The notes under the pieces: generated by a model
Seen by the model: the letters and a program-made list of their open reading frames with translations, nothing else
What the model was told of the DNA's origin: nothing
Databases searched by the model: none
Shown: positions 8,459-15,513 of the stretch, in pieces
Layout of the letters: the number at the start of each line of letters is the position of its first letter
Position numbering within the stretch: the stretch's first letter is position 1
NCBI RefSeq assembly: GCF_041893525.1
Contig: NZ_CP169068.1
From: Phaeobacter bryozoorum
GTDB lineage: Bacteria; Pseudomonadota; Alphaproteobacteria; Rhodobacterales; Rhodobacteraceae
Direction: 5' to 3' (one strand)
DNA length: 64,000 bases
Made by a program: the position numbers and the translations under genes

Positions 8459-9073
8459 ATGACTGAAATGCAAATTGGAAAGTCATATGTTTCACGTGAA
8501 ACATATGATCGCCTTAAACATTATGAAAGTTTGGTAAAAAAGTGGTCTCCCAAGATCAATCTTGTTGCAAAATCCACTCTGGACAGTGTTTGGGACCGGC
8601 ATATCGTCGACTCTATCCAGATTTGTGAGCTGACTGAGTTTCCGAAGACTTGGGTCGATATCGGCAGCGGCGGCGGCTTTCCTGGGGTGGTTGTGGCGAT
8701 CATTGCAGCAGAGCGGGCGCCTGATTGTTCGATCACGCTGATTGAAAGCGATCAAAGGAAATGCGCCTTTCTACGCACGGCTATTAGGGAATGCGGAGCG
8801 ACGGCAAAAGTGGTTTCTGAGAGAATTGAAAAGGTTCCATCAATCGGCGCCGATGTCATGTCTGCCCGCGCTCTGGCTGATCTGACGAATCTTCTTGGTT
8901 TTGCCGAACATCATCTTCATCCCGGTGGAATTGCCTTGCTTTCCAAAGGAGTGCAATGGAAAAAAGAAGTGGATAACGCGAGGAGCCAATGGCAATTCGA
9001 CCTGAAATCTACTAGTAGTTGGACTGAACCCGAGGCGGTTATACTAGAAATCAGGGGAGTGACGCGTGTCTGA
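8459..9073 (+). CDS. rsmG: 16S rRNA (guanine-527-N7)-methyltransferase RsmG (GidB)
   Basis: The protein is 204 residues. A Rossmann methyltransferase fold is shown by VDIGSGGGFPGVVVAI, then LIESDQRKCAFLR and MSARALADL. It methylates G527 of 16S rRNA, and its loss gives low-level streptomycin resistance in many bacteria. The N-terminal YVSRETYDRL, common in alphaproteobacterial RsmG, is partly encoded by a second parS palindrome. It starts one base after the mnmG stop and its end overlaps parA by 8 bases. Confidence 0.95.
   Translation: MTEMQIGKSYVSRETYDRLKHYESLVKKWSPKINLVAKSTLDSVWDRHIVDSIQICELTEFPKTWVDIGSGGGFPGVVVAIIAAERAPDCSITLIESDQRKCAFLRTAIRECGATAKVVSERIEKVPSIGADVMSARALADLTNLLGFAEHHLHPGGIALLSKGVQWKKEVDNARSQWQFDLKSTSSWTEPEAVILEIRGVTRV
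8488..8503. other. parS centromere site 2, inside rsmG
   Basis: This is the same perfect TGTTTCACGTGAAACA palindrome as at 6575-6590, here extended to a 24-base perfect palindrome from 8484 to 8507. It lies within codons for the V-S-R-E-T segment of RsmG. Confidence 0.93.
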
Positions 9074-9875
9074 TTTGTCCCGGCCGGCTGGGCCTCGTAT
9101 TATTGCAGTCGCCAACCAAAAGGGCGGAGTTGGCAAAACCACGACAGCAATCAACTTGGCGGCGGCCTTGGTAGAAACCGGCTACAGGGTTTTGGTGGTC
9201 GATCTTGATCCGCAAGGAAACGCGTCTACAGGTTTAGGTATCGAAGCAGCCGACCGAACCCATACGACATATGATCTTCTCGTTGATGATGTCGCATTGA
9301 GCGATGTCATTCGAGAGACTGAGATCGAAGATCTTTGCATTATTCCTGCTACCGTCGATCTGAGTTCGGCTGATATCGAGCTTTTCACCAATGAGAAGCG
9401 CAGCTTCCTGCTGCACGATGCACTTCGTCAGCCGGCAATGGATGAATACGACTGGGATTATATCCTGATCGATTGCCCGCCATCGCTGAACCTATTGACG
9501 GTTAATGCTATGGTGGCTTCGGATTCGGTTCTCGTTCCTTTGCAGAGTGAGTTCTTTGCGCTGGAAGGGGTCTCTCAGCTGATGTTGACCATCCGTGAGG
9601 TGCGTCAAACCGCCAATCCCAATCTTCGTATTGAGGGGATTGTCCTTACCATGTTTGATCGCCGGAATAATCTGTCTCAGCAGGTTGAGCAAGATGCTCG
9701 CGGTCATTTGGGGGAGTTGGTATTCGAAACGAAGATCCCTCGTAACGTACGTGTCAGTGAGGCGCCGTCTTATGCGCTGCCGGTGCTGAACTACGACACA
9801 AACTCGCTTGGGGCGAATGCGTATCGCGCCCTTGCAGAAGAACTGATTGCGAGACATCAGAAACTCGCAGCCTGA
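9066..9875 (+). CDS. parA: Chromosome partitioning ATPase ParA (Soj)
   Basis: The protein is 269 residues from GTG at 9066. The deviant Walker A is AVANQKGGVGKTTTAINLA, with both lysines, followed by Walker A' DLDPQGNASTGLG and Walker B ILIDCPPSL. It is an ATP-dependent dimer that binds nucleoid DNA and moves ParB-parS complexes, hence the replicated origins. The 8-base overlap with rsmG and the 20-base gap to parB show one transcription unit. Length and motifs fit the chromosomal class. Confidence 0.96.
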   Translation: MSDLSRPAGPRIIAVANQKGGVGKTTTAINLAAALVETGYRVLVVDLDPQGNASTGLGIEAADRTHTTYDLLVDDVALSDVIRETEIEDLCIIPATVDLSSADIELFTNEKRSFLLHDALRQPAMDEYDWDYILIDCPPSLNLLTVNAMVASDSVLVPLQSEFFALEGVSQLMLTIREVRQTANPNLRIEGIVLTMFDRRNNLSQQVEQDARGHLGELVFETKIPRNVRVSEAPSYALPVLNYDTNSLGANAYRALAEELIARHQKLAA

Positions 9876-9895
9876 CCACAGCTGGAGGCGCAGTA

Positions 9896-10789
9896 ATGTC
9901 AGAAAAGAAAAACAAACCCAGAGGATTGGGAAGAGGCTTGTCAGCTCTAATGGCGGATGTGAACCCGGAACCTGTTAGCACAGAGAAACAGGCAGTCAGA
10001 AGTACCGAAGTCATGGTGCCGATCGAAAAAGTAATCGCGAACCCGGATCAGCCGCGTCGCCAGTTCCTGCAGGAGGATTTGGACGATCTGACGGCGTCAA
10101 TCAGGGAAAAGGGCGTACTGCAGCCGCTGATCGTGCGCCCGCGCCCAGGCGGTCAATACGAGATTGTTGCCGGCGAACGTCGTTGGCGTGCCGCGCAAGG
10201 CGCTCAGCTGCACGAGGTCCCGGTTATTATTCGGGATTACTCGGATGTCGAGATGATGGAAGTCGCCATTATCGAAAACATTCAGCGGTCCGACCTGAAC
10301 GCGATGGAAGAGGCGCAGAGCTATAAACAGCTTATGGATAAGTTTGGCCATACCCAGGAGAAAATGGCCGAGGCATTGGGGAAGAGCCGTAGTCACATTG
10401 CAAATCTCGTCCGGCTGTTGCATTTGCCAGATGATGTTCAGACCTTGGTTCAGGAGCGCCGCCTGTCGGCTGGTCATGCCCGTGCTCTGATCACCTCAGA
10501 CAACGCGTCAGAGCTCGCCAAGAAAATCGTCAAGGGTGGTCTGTCGGTTCGCGCAACTGAGGCTCTGGTGAAGAAGGATGCAGCGGGTCTTCAGGCTGCG
10601 ACCTCTCGCTCGGCGAAGAAGTCTGCAGAGAAGGATGCCGATACCCGTGCGTTGGAAGCTGATCTATCAGCTGCCTTGCGTATGAAGGTGTCGATTGACC
10701 ATCGTGCTGGTGGCGAGAGCGGGGTTGTATCTATCAGCTACGCGTCTCTGGATGAGTTGGATGATCTTTGCGGACGTCTCAGCCGTTAG
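9896..10789 (+). CDS. parB: Chromosome partitioning protein ParB (Spo0J)
   Basis: The protein is 297 residues. The N-terminal GRGLSALMADV is the ParA-contact peptide. The CTP-binding ParB fold follows, with NPDQPRRQF, IVAGERRWRAAQ and ENIQRSDLNAMEEA. A helix-turn-helix DNA-binding domain (around KSRSHIANLVRLL) and a C-terminal dimerisation domain complete it. ParB loads on parS and spreads as a CTP-driven clamp; two perfect sites lie just upstream. Its 3' end overlaps the ancestral end of the convergent ybaN pseudogene by 11 bases. Confidence 0.96.
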   Translation: MSEKKNKPRGLGRGLSALMADVNPEPVSTEKQAVRSTEVMVPIEKVIANPDQPRRQFLQEDLDDLTASIREKGVLQPLIVRPRPGGQYEIVAGERRWRAAQGAQLHEVPVIIRDYSDVEMMEVAIIENIQRSDLNAMEEAQSYKQLMDKFGHTQEKMAEALGKSRSHIANLVRLLHLPDDVQTLVQERRLSAGHARALITSDNASELAKKIVKGGLSVRATEALVKKDAAGLQAATSRSAKKSAEKDADTRALEADLSAALRMKVSIDHRAGGESGVVSISYASLDELDDLCGRLSR

Positions 10790-11132
10790 GGCGCGTCCAA
10801 ATAAAGACCATCACTGCACTTAGGACAATGGCCTGGATGATCAGGACATGTGAAGGGGCAGACAGTAGAATGGATAGGCTGAAAACGGCGGCAACCGATA
10901 GGGTTGCCGCTTTTTTTGCGGCCGGGCAAATCGCTCCTCTTTCGTGCCAGTCCTAAATCATAGGGCCGAATAAGCGGTGACTGATGATCCAGTCATGCAG
11001 GCGTTCGGAGGAGTTGGCAAAGAAGAAGCTTGCAAGAAGAAGGAAGGGGACTGTCGGCAGAAGTGGGAGGGCAACACCCAGTAGCGCCAGGCCAACACAG
11101 AGCATTCCGAGCGTGGCGTATAGAACCCTCAT
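10779..11132 (-). pseudogene. ybaN: YbaN/DUF454 inner-membrane protein, interrupted by an amber codon
   Basis: From the ATG at 11132 (GGAG 8 bases upstream) the frame gives 59 residues. They include a hydrophobic helix and SSERLHDWIISHRLFGPMI, then a TAG at 10953-10955. Translation past the TAG stays in frame for 57 more residues, starting DWHERGAICPAAKK, with two further hydrophobic stretches and ending TRPNG before TGA at 10779-10781. That is the expected DUF454 continuation (GP.I.DW...GAI), so the intact gene had about 117 codons. One base change, for example CAG to TAG, explains it. It follows hemW directly. A sequencing error or readthrough is possible. Confidence 0.82.
10888..10917 (+). 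terminator. Rho-independent terminator of parB
   Basis: A 9 bp stem GCGGCAACC / GGTTGCCGC with loop GATAG is followed by T7. It points rightward, about 100 bases after parB. It is embedded in the opposite-strand coding sequence of ybaN, where it encodes the KKAATLSVAAV segment. Confidence 0.85.
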
Positions 11133-11136
11133 TCGA

Positions 11137-12291
11137 TCACTCCACCAACAGTTCGCGGAGGACCGCATTCAAGACTGCACGACCGGAATCGGTTGCCCGC
11201 AGACGGTTGCCCGAAATCTCGATCATACCGATATCTGCCAAGTCTGAGATACGTTCAGCAGGAAGTGATCGGCCGGAGATTTCCTGAAAGCGATCACTAT
11301 CTAGCCCCTCGACAAGCCGCATGCCCATCATCATGTATTCGGCGCTAAACTCTTCTGATGTCAATTGCGTGCGGCTGGTCTCACCGGTTGTGCGTTCGGC
11401 GGCATTGAGCCAGGCACCGGGTTGAAGATAGGTTTCAGTAGCATATCGCTGACCTCCAATGGTGAGGCGTCCATGGGCGCCCGGACCAATACCAAGGTAA
11501 TCACCATACCGCCAATAGATCAGATTGTGTCGGGACTCCGCACCGGGTCGTGCATGATTGGAGATTTCATAAGCGGGTAAGCCATGATTGTCGCAGATTT
11601 CTTGTGTCGCTAGATACATCTCTGCTGCGTTGTCATCACTGGGAAGATCCCGCAGCTTGCCCTTGGCATAGCGATCCCCAAAGGCGGTACCTTCCTCAAT
11701 TGTCAGCTGGTAGAGAGAAAGATGATCAATGGCCATCGACAAGGCCTGATCAAGCTCCTGTCGCCAGTCGGTGAGTGTTTGGCCCTGTCGGGCATAGATC
11801 AGATCGAAACTGACTCGGTCAAAGCAGTTTCGAGCCACATCAAACGCCTTCTGCGCCTCGGCGACGTTGTGCAAACGCCCCAAGCGGCGTAGGTCATCGT
11901 CGTTAAGTGCCTGAATACCCATAGAAATCCGATTGACGCCGGCATCTCGGTAACCAGCAAAGCGACCGGCTTCGACCGAGGTCGGATTTGCTTCAAGCGA
12001 TATCTCTATGTCATTGGAAAAAGGCCATATTTCACGCGCCGTTTCGATGATGGAGGCGACAGTATCCGGATGCATCAGCGACGGCGTACCGCCTCCGAAG
12101 AAGATAGTGTTCAAGACACGACCAGAAAGCTCTGGAGCAGCGCGCAGCATCTCTGCGCGATAGGCGGCGGCCCATCTGGTTTGATCAATCTGCGCCGTGA
12201 CATGGCTGTTGAAATCGCAGTAGGGGCATTTGGCCTGGCAGAACGGCCAGTGGATATAAAGCCCAAAACCCCCGTTGCGCCAATCATCCAC
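11137..12291 (-). CDS. hemW: HemW-like radical SAM heme chaperone (coproporphyrinogen III oxidase-like)
   Basis: The protein is 384 residues from a GTG at 12291, which has GAGG upstream and overlaps rdgB by 8 bases. A longer frame to 12417 only adds rdgB antisense sequence. LYIHWPFCQAKCPYCDF carries the C-x3-C-x2-C cluster motif for [4Fe-4S] and SAM, followed by FFGGGTPSL. HemW proteins lack the substrate residues of true HemN and bind heme for delivery, and this short form fits HemW better than HemN. Older annotations call it oxygen-independent coproporphyrinogen oxidase. Confidence 0.88.
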   Translation of the reverse strand: MDDWRNGGFGLYIHWPFCQAKCPYCDFNSHVTAQIDQTRWAAAYRAEMLRAAPELSGRVLNTIFFGGGTPSLMHPDTVASIIETAREIWPFSNDIEISLEANPTSVEAGRFAGYRDAGVNRISMGIQALNDDDLRRLGRLHNVAEAQKAFDVARNCFDRVSFDLIYARQGQTLTDWRQELDQALSMAIDHLSLYQLTIEEGTAFGDRYAKGKLRDLPSDDNAAEMYLATQEICDNHGLPAYEISNHARPGAESRHNLIYWRYGDYLGIGPGAHGRLTIGGQRYATETYLQPGAWLNAAERTTGETSRTQLTSEEFSAEYMMMGMRLVEGLDSDRFQEISGRSLPAERISDLADIGMIEISGNRLRATDSGRAVLNAVLRELLVE

Positions 12292-12898
12292 CGAAACAAG
12301 CCTCGACGAATTTGGCAACGGCCTGGCCGCGGTGGCTGATCTTGTTCTTGGCCCAGCGATCCATTTCGGCGCAGGTCTGATCATGACCATCAGGTTGGAA
12401 CATTGGATCGTAGCCAAAGCCGTCCTTGCCCCGAATGGGCCAGACGAGTTGTCCGGGCATCACACCTTCAAAGACCTCATCATGACCATCTGGCCAGGCC
12501 AGAACCAAAGTGCAGCGGAATTGGGCGAGCCGCGGGTGGGGGGCTTGTTTCGCTTCCAGTTCATTATGGGCACGCGTCATTGCCATCATGAAATCGCGTC
12601 CGTCACCGGTTTCTGCCCAGTCGGCAGTATACACTCCGGGGGCGCCGTCGAGCGCATCAATGGTGATACCCGAGTCATCGGACAGGGCGGGTAGGCCGGT
12701 CGCCTTTGCGGCGGCATGGGCCTTGATCCGCGCATTTCCGACAAAGGTATCTTCTGTCTCGGCCGGCTCGGGCAGGTCCATTTCGTCGGCACCAATTACC
12801 GTGACGCCAAACGGCTGGAGGAGATGCTTCATCTCCTCCAGCTTGCCTTTGTTGTGTGTGGCGACAAGCAGGCGGTCGCCGGCAAACTTGCGTGTCAT
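12284..12898 (-). CDS. rdgB: XTP/dITP diphosphatase (non-canonical purine NTP pyrophosphatase)
   Basis: The protein is 204 residues. The family opening LLVATHNKGKLEEM is present, as are ALSDDSGITIDALDGAPGVYTADWA and GKDGFGYDPMF. It removes deaminated purine nucleotides such as ITP, dITP and XTP from the pool, cleaving them to the monophosphate and pyrophosphate. It is coupled to rph by a 4-base overlap and to hemW by 8 bases. The rph-rdgB-hemW order is common in alphaproteobacteria. Confidence 0.95.
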   Translation of the reverse strand: MTRKFAGDRLLVATHNKGKLEEMKHLLQPFGVTVIGADEMDLPEPAETEDTFVGNARIKAHAAAKATGLPALSDDSGITIDALDGAPGVYTADWAETGDGRDFMMAMTRAHNELEAKQAPHPRLAQFRCTLVLAWPDGHDEVFEGVMPGQLVWPIRGKDGFGYDPMFQPDGHDQTCAEMDRWAKNKISHRGQAVAKFVEACFGG

Positions 12899-13608
12899 GC
12901 GCAGGCTGCCTTTTGCATCTCGGCCAGTTCAGCGGTGCCTTTGGTCGCCAAATCCATCAGGGTGTTCAATTGCTCACGGCTGAACATGGATCCTTCGGCG
13001 GACATCTGGACTTCGATCAACTGGCCCGATCCAGTCATGATGAAATTGCCATCGACGCCGGCTTCGGAATCCTCCGGGTAGTCGAGATCCAGGACAGGTT
13101 GGCCTGCATAGATACCGCAGGAAACGGCCGCGACGGGATCAACAAGCGGGTCTATCTTGACCTCACCTGTCTTCATCAGCTTGTTAACTGCAAGCCGCAA
13201 TGCCACCCAACCACCGGTGATCGACGCACAGCGCGTGCCGCCGTCTGCCTGGAGGACATCGCAGTCGATGCTGATCTGCCGTTCGCCAAGCGCGACTCGG
13301 TCAACACCTGCGCGCAGGGCACGACCGATGAGGCGCTGGATTTCGACAGTGCGGCCACCCTGTTTCCCCATTGCGGCTTCACGGCGCATACGGGTGTTCG
13401 TGGCACGGGGCAGCATCCCATATTCTGCGGTGACCCAGCCCAACCCGGTGCCTTTGATAAAGGGCGGAACGCGGTCCTCGATGGTTGCGGTACACAGCAC
13501 ATGGGTGTCGCCCATTTTGATCAGGCAGGACCCTTCGGCGTGTTTGGTGAAGCCTGTTTCGATGGAAACGGCGCGCATTTGGTTCAAGTCTCGTCCAGAG
13601 GGTCGCAT
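12895..13608 (-). CDS. rph: Ribonuclease PH
   Basis: The protein is 237 residues, a phosphate-dependent 3' exonuclease that trims tRNA precursors. MRPSGRDLNQMR opens the protein as in most RNase PH sequences. EGSCLIKMGDTHVLCTAT and the RIGRAL region with DCDVLQADGGTRCASITG follow, carrying the phosphate-binding arginines and catalytic aspartate. AAGGATG precedes the ATG. It is the first gene of the leftward rph-rdgB-hemW-ybaN operon, divergent from hrcA. Confidence 0.95.
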   Translation of the reverse strand: MRPSGRDLNQMRAVSIETGFTKHAEGSCLIKMGDTHVLCTATIEDRVPPFIKGTGLGWVTAEYGMLPRATNTRMRREAAMGKQGGRTVEIQRLIGRALRAGVDRVALGERQISIDCDVLQADGGTRCASITGGWVALRLAVNKLMKTGEVKIDPLVDPVAAVSCGIYAGQPVLDLDYPEDSEAGVDGNFIMTGSGQLIEVQMSAEGSMFSREQLNTLMDLATKGTAELAEMQKAACA

Positions 13609-13671
13609 GGGTCATCCTTTGTTTGCTTACCAATCGGGATAGCGCCCGCAGGGTTGACGATGCAAGCATGA

Positions 13672-13699
13672 TTGACCTTTTGATGCTGCGCTCTTTAAT
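13672..13699 (+). promoter_or_regulatory. Possible promoter of hrcA-grpE
   Basis: TTGACC at 13672-13677 and TTTAAT at 13694-13699 are separated by 16 bases, in the 152-base divergent gap between rph and hrcA. I do not see a clear CIRCE inverted repeat here, so autoregulation by HrcA is not supported by what I can read. Confidence 0.35.
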
Positions 13700-13760
13700 G
13701 ACAAGGGTAGGGGCGGGCGAAGCCTTGCGCAGAAACGGCAGCGACCACACATAGAGTGCG

Positions 13761-14837
13761 ATGAACAGCAGTAGTGACATTCTGAAGGATATGAACGACC
13801 GGTCGCGGGACGTGTTCCGCGCTGTCGTGGAATCCTATCTTGAGACGGGAGATCCGGTTGGCAGCCGTACCCTGACGCGCTCCCTGAACGAGAAGGTAAG
13901 CGCCGCCACGGTGCGTAACGTGATGCAGGATCTGGAGCATCTGGGGTTGCTGAACAGTCCGCACACCAGTGCCGGGCGGGTGCCAACACAGGTCGGTTTG
14001 CGGATGTTTGTTGATGGTCTGTTGGAGGTCGGTGATCTCAATAATCAGGATCGTCAAAAAATTGATGAAACCATGGGTACGAATTCCGGGACCGGGTCCG
14101 CAGGTCTTGCAGGTATGTTGGATCGTGTCGGCTCCGCGCTGTCAGGCGTGACACGGGGAGCATCTCTAGTGCTGACGCCCAAGCACGAGGCAGAGATCCG
14201 GCACATCGAATTCGTCACCCTGGCCCATGATCGCGCTCTGGTCGTGCTGGTGTTCTCAGACGGCCACGTGGAAAATCGTCTGTTCACGCCACCGCCGGGG
14301 CAAACGCCAAGTTCGATGCGGGAGGCGGCAAATTTTCTGAACGCTTTGATCGAAGGGCGCACATTGGGCGATGTGCGCGGTGCGATACAGGAAGAGATCA
14401 AGGCCCGTCAGCAGCAGATCGACGTTCTGGCCCGTGAAATGATCGAAAGCGGTCTGGCGGCCTGGGAGGATGAGGGCAGCGATACGGCGCGACTGATTGT
14501 GCGCGGCCGGGCGAATCTGCTGTCGGAAGGGGGGGCGGCTGAGGAGCTGGACCGGATCCGAAACCTGTTTGATGACCTCGAACGGAAGCGCGATATCGAG
14601 GAGTTTCTCCAGCTGACCGAGGATGGCGAAGGTGTGCGCATTTTTATCGGTTCGGAGAACAAACTTTTTTCACTTTCGGGTTCCTCTTTGGTGGTGTCTC
14701 CCTATATGAACGCGGATCGAAAGATCATTGGTGCGGTGGGTGTCATTGGCCCGACCCGCCTGAATTACGGCCGGATCGTGCCGATTGTGGACTATACGGC
14801 GCAACTGGTCGGGAAGCTTCTTTCCGACCGGACTTAG
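13761..14837 (+). CDS. hrcA: Heat-inducible transcription repressor HrcA
   Basis: The protein is 358 residues. A winged-helix N-terminus (RDVFRAVVESYLETGDPVGS, then VSAATVRNVMQDLEHLGLL) is followed by HTSAGRVPTQVGLRMFVD and a GAF-like C-terminal domain ending GAVGVIGPTRLNYGRIVPIV. HrcA represses groESL and dnaK operons through CIRCE elements and depends on GroEL for folding. It is followed after 9 bases by grpE, so chaperone control and a chaperone cofactor share a transcript. Confidence 0.95.
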   Translation: MNSSSDILKDMNDRSRDVFRAVVESYLETGDPVGSRTLTRSLNEKVSAATVRNVMQDLEHLGLLNSPHTSAGRVPTQVGLRMFVDGLLEVGDLNNQDRQKIDETMGTNSGTGSAGLAGMLDRVGSALSGVTRGASLVLTPKHEAEIRHIEFVTLAHDRALVVLVFSDGHVENRLFTPPPGQTPSSMREAANFLNALIEGRTLGDVRGAIQEEIKARQQQIDVLAREMIESGLAAWEDEGSDTARLIVRGRANLLSEGGAAEELDRIRNLFDDLERKRDIEEFLQLTEDGEGVRIFIGSENKLFSLSGSSLVVSPYMNADRKIIGAVGVIGPTRLNYGRIVPIVDYTAQLVGKLLSDRT

Positions 14838-14846
14838 AGGTGAAAT

Positions 14847-15410
14847 ATGGCAGAGCCCAAGAACGACGATTTTTTGGACGACATCACAGAAGCCGAAGCG
14901 GAAGAGCTCTCTGCGCAGACTGAAGAATATGATGATGCTGCACTGGAATTGGACAGCCTGCGTGCCGAACGGGATGAACTGAAAGACCGTTTCATGCGCG
15001 CGCTGGCGGATGCGGAAAACGCCCGCAAGCGCGGCGACAAGGCGCGTCGCGAAGCTGAGCAATACGGTGGGTCCAAACTGGCACGTGACATGCTGCCGGT
15101 ATACGATAACATGAAACGCGCGATTGAAGCGGCGACCGATGAGCAGCGTGAAGTTTCTGCAGCGCTGATCGAAGGCGTCGAACTCACCATGCGGGCGCTG
15201 CTCGGCGTGTTTGAAAAACATGGTATGCAGGTCATCGCGCCGGAAGTGGGCGATAAATTCGACCCGCAGGTGCATGAAGCCATGTTCGAAGCTCCGGTTC
15301 CGGGAACCAAAGCCGGCGATATCATTCAGGTATCTGCCGAGGGGTTCATGCTGCACGACCGTCTTCTGCGCCCCGCGCAGGTTGGCGTGTCTTCGACACC
15401 GGCAGGTTGA
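14847..15410 (+). CDS. grpE: DnaK nucleotide exchange factor GrpE
   Basis: The protein is 187 residues. An acidic N-terminus and a long coiled coil (ALELDSLRAERDELKDRFMR) are followed by NARKRGDKARREAEQYGGSK. The C-terminal beta domain shows the signature MQVIAPEVGDKFDPQVHEAM. GrpE drives ADP release from DnaK. AGAGGTGAAAT lies just before the ATG. dnaK and dnaJ are not in the window. Confidence 0.95.
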   Translation: MAEPKNDDFLDDITEAEAEELSAQTEEYDDAALELDSLRAERDELKDRFMRALADAENARKRGDKARREAEQYGGSKLARDMLPVYDNMKRAIEAATDEQREVSAALIEGVELTMRALLGVFEKHGMQVIAPEVGDKFDPQVHEAMFEAPVPGTKAGDIIQVSAEGFMLHDRLLRPAQVGVSSTPAG

Positions 15411-15440
15411 TACCGGCGGTCGTAGGCGGGCCTATGGCCC

Positions 15441-15473
15441 GTGCCTGCGGCGCGAGTATTTTTAGAAAGATGA
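15441..15473 (+). repeat. Copy 1 of an intergenic repeat (GCGGCGC...GAGTATTTTT)
   Basis: GCCTGCGGCGC is followed directly by GAGTATTTTTAGAAAGATGAC. The same two blocks recur at 23967-24007 with 10 extra bases between them. This copy sits between grpE and mutS, next to the shared terminator. Confidence 0.6.
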
Positions 15474-15474
15474 C

Positions 15475-15509
15475 AAGCGGCCCTTGGTGATCCAAGCTGG
15501 CCGCTTTTC
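15475..15509. terminator. Terminator between convergent grpE and mutS
   Basis: An outer stem AAGCGGCC / GGCCGCTT encloses an inner CTTGG / CCAAG stem. TTTTCT follows on the plus strand and weaker A-rich sequence precedes it, so it mainly ends grpE and may serve mutS too. Confidence 0.75.
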
Positions 15510-15513
15510 TATG

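Noticed and set aside
13609..13760. CIRCE element before hrcA
   Set aside because: I searched the gap for TTAGCACTC-N9-GAGTGCTAA and saw no acceptable match.
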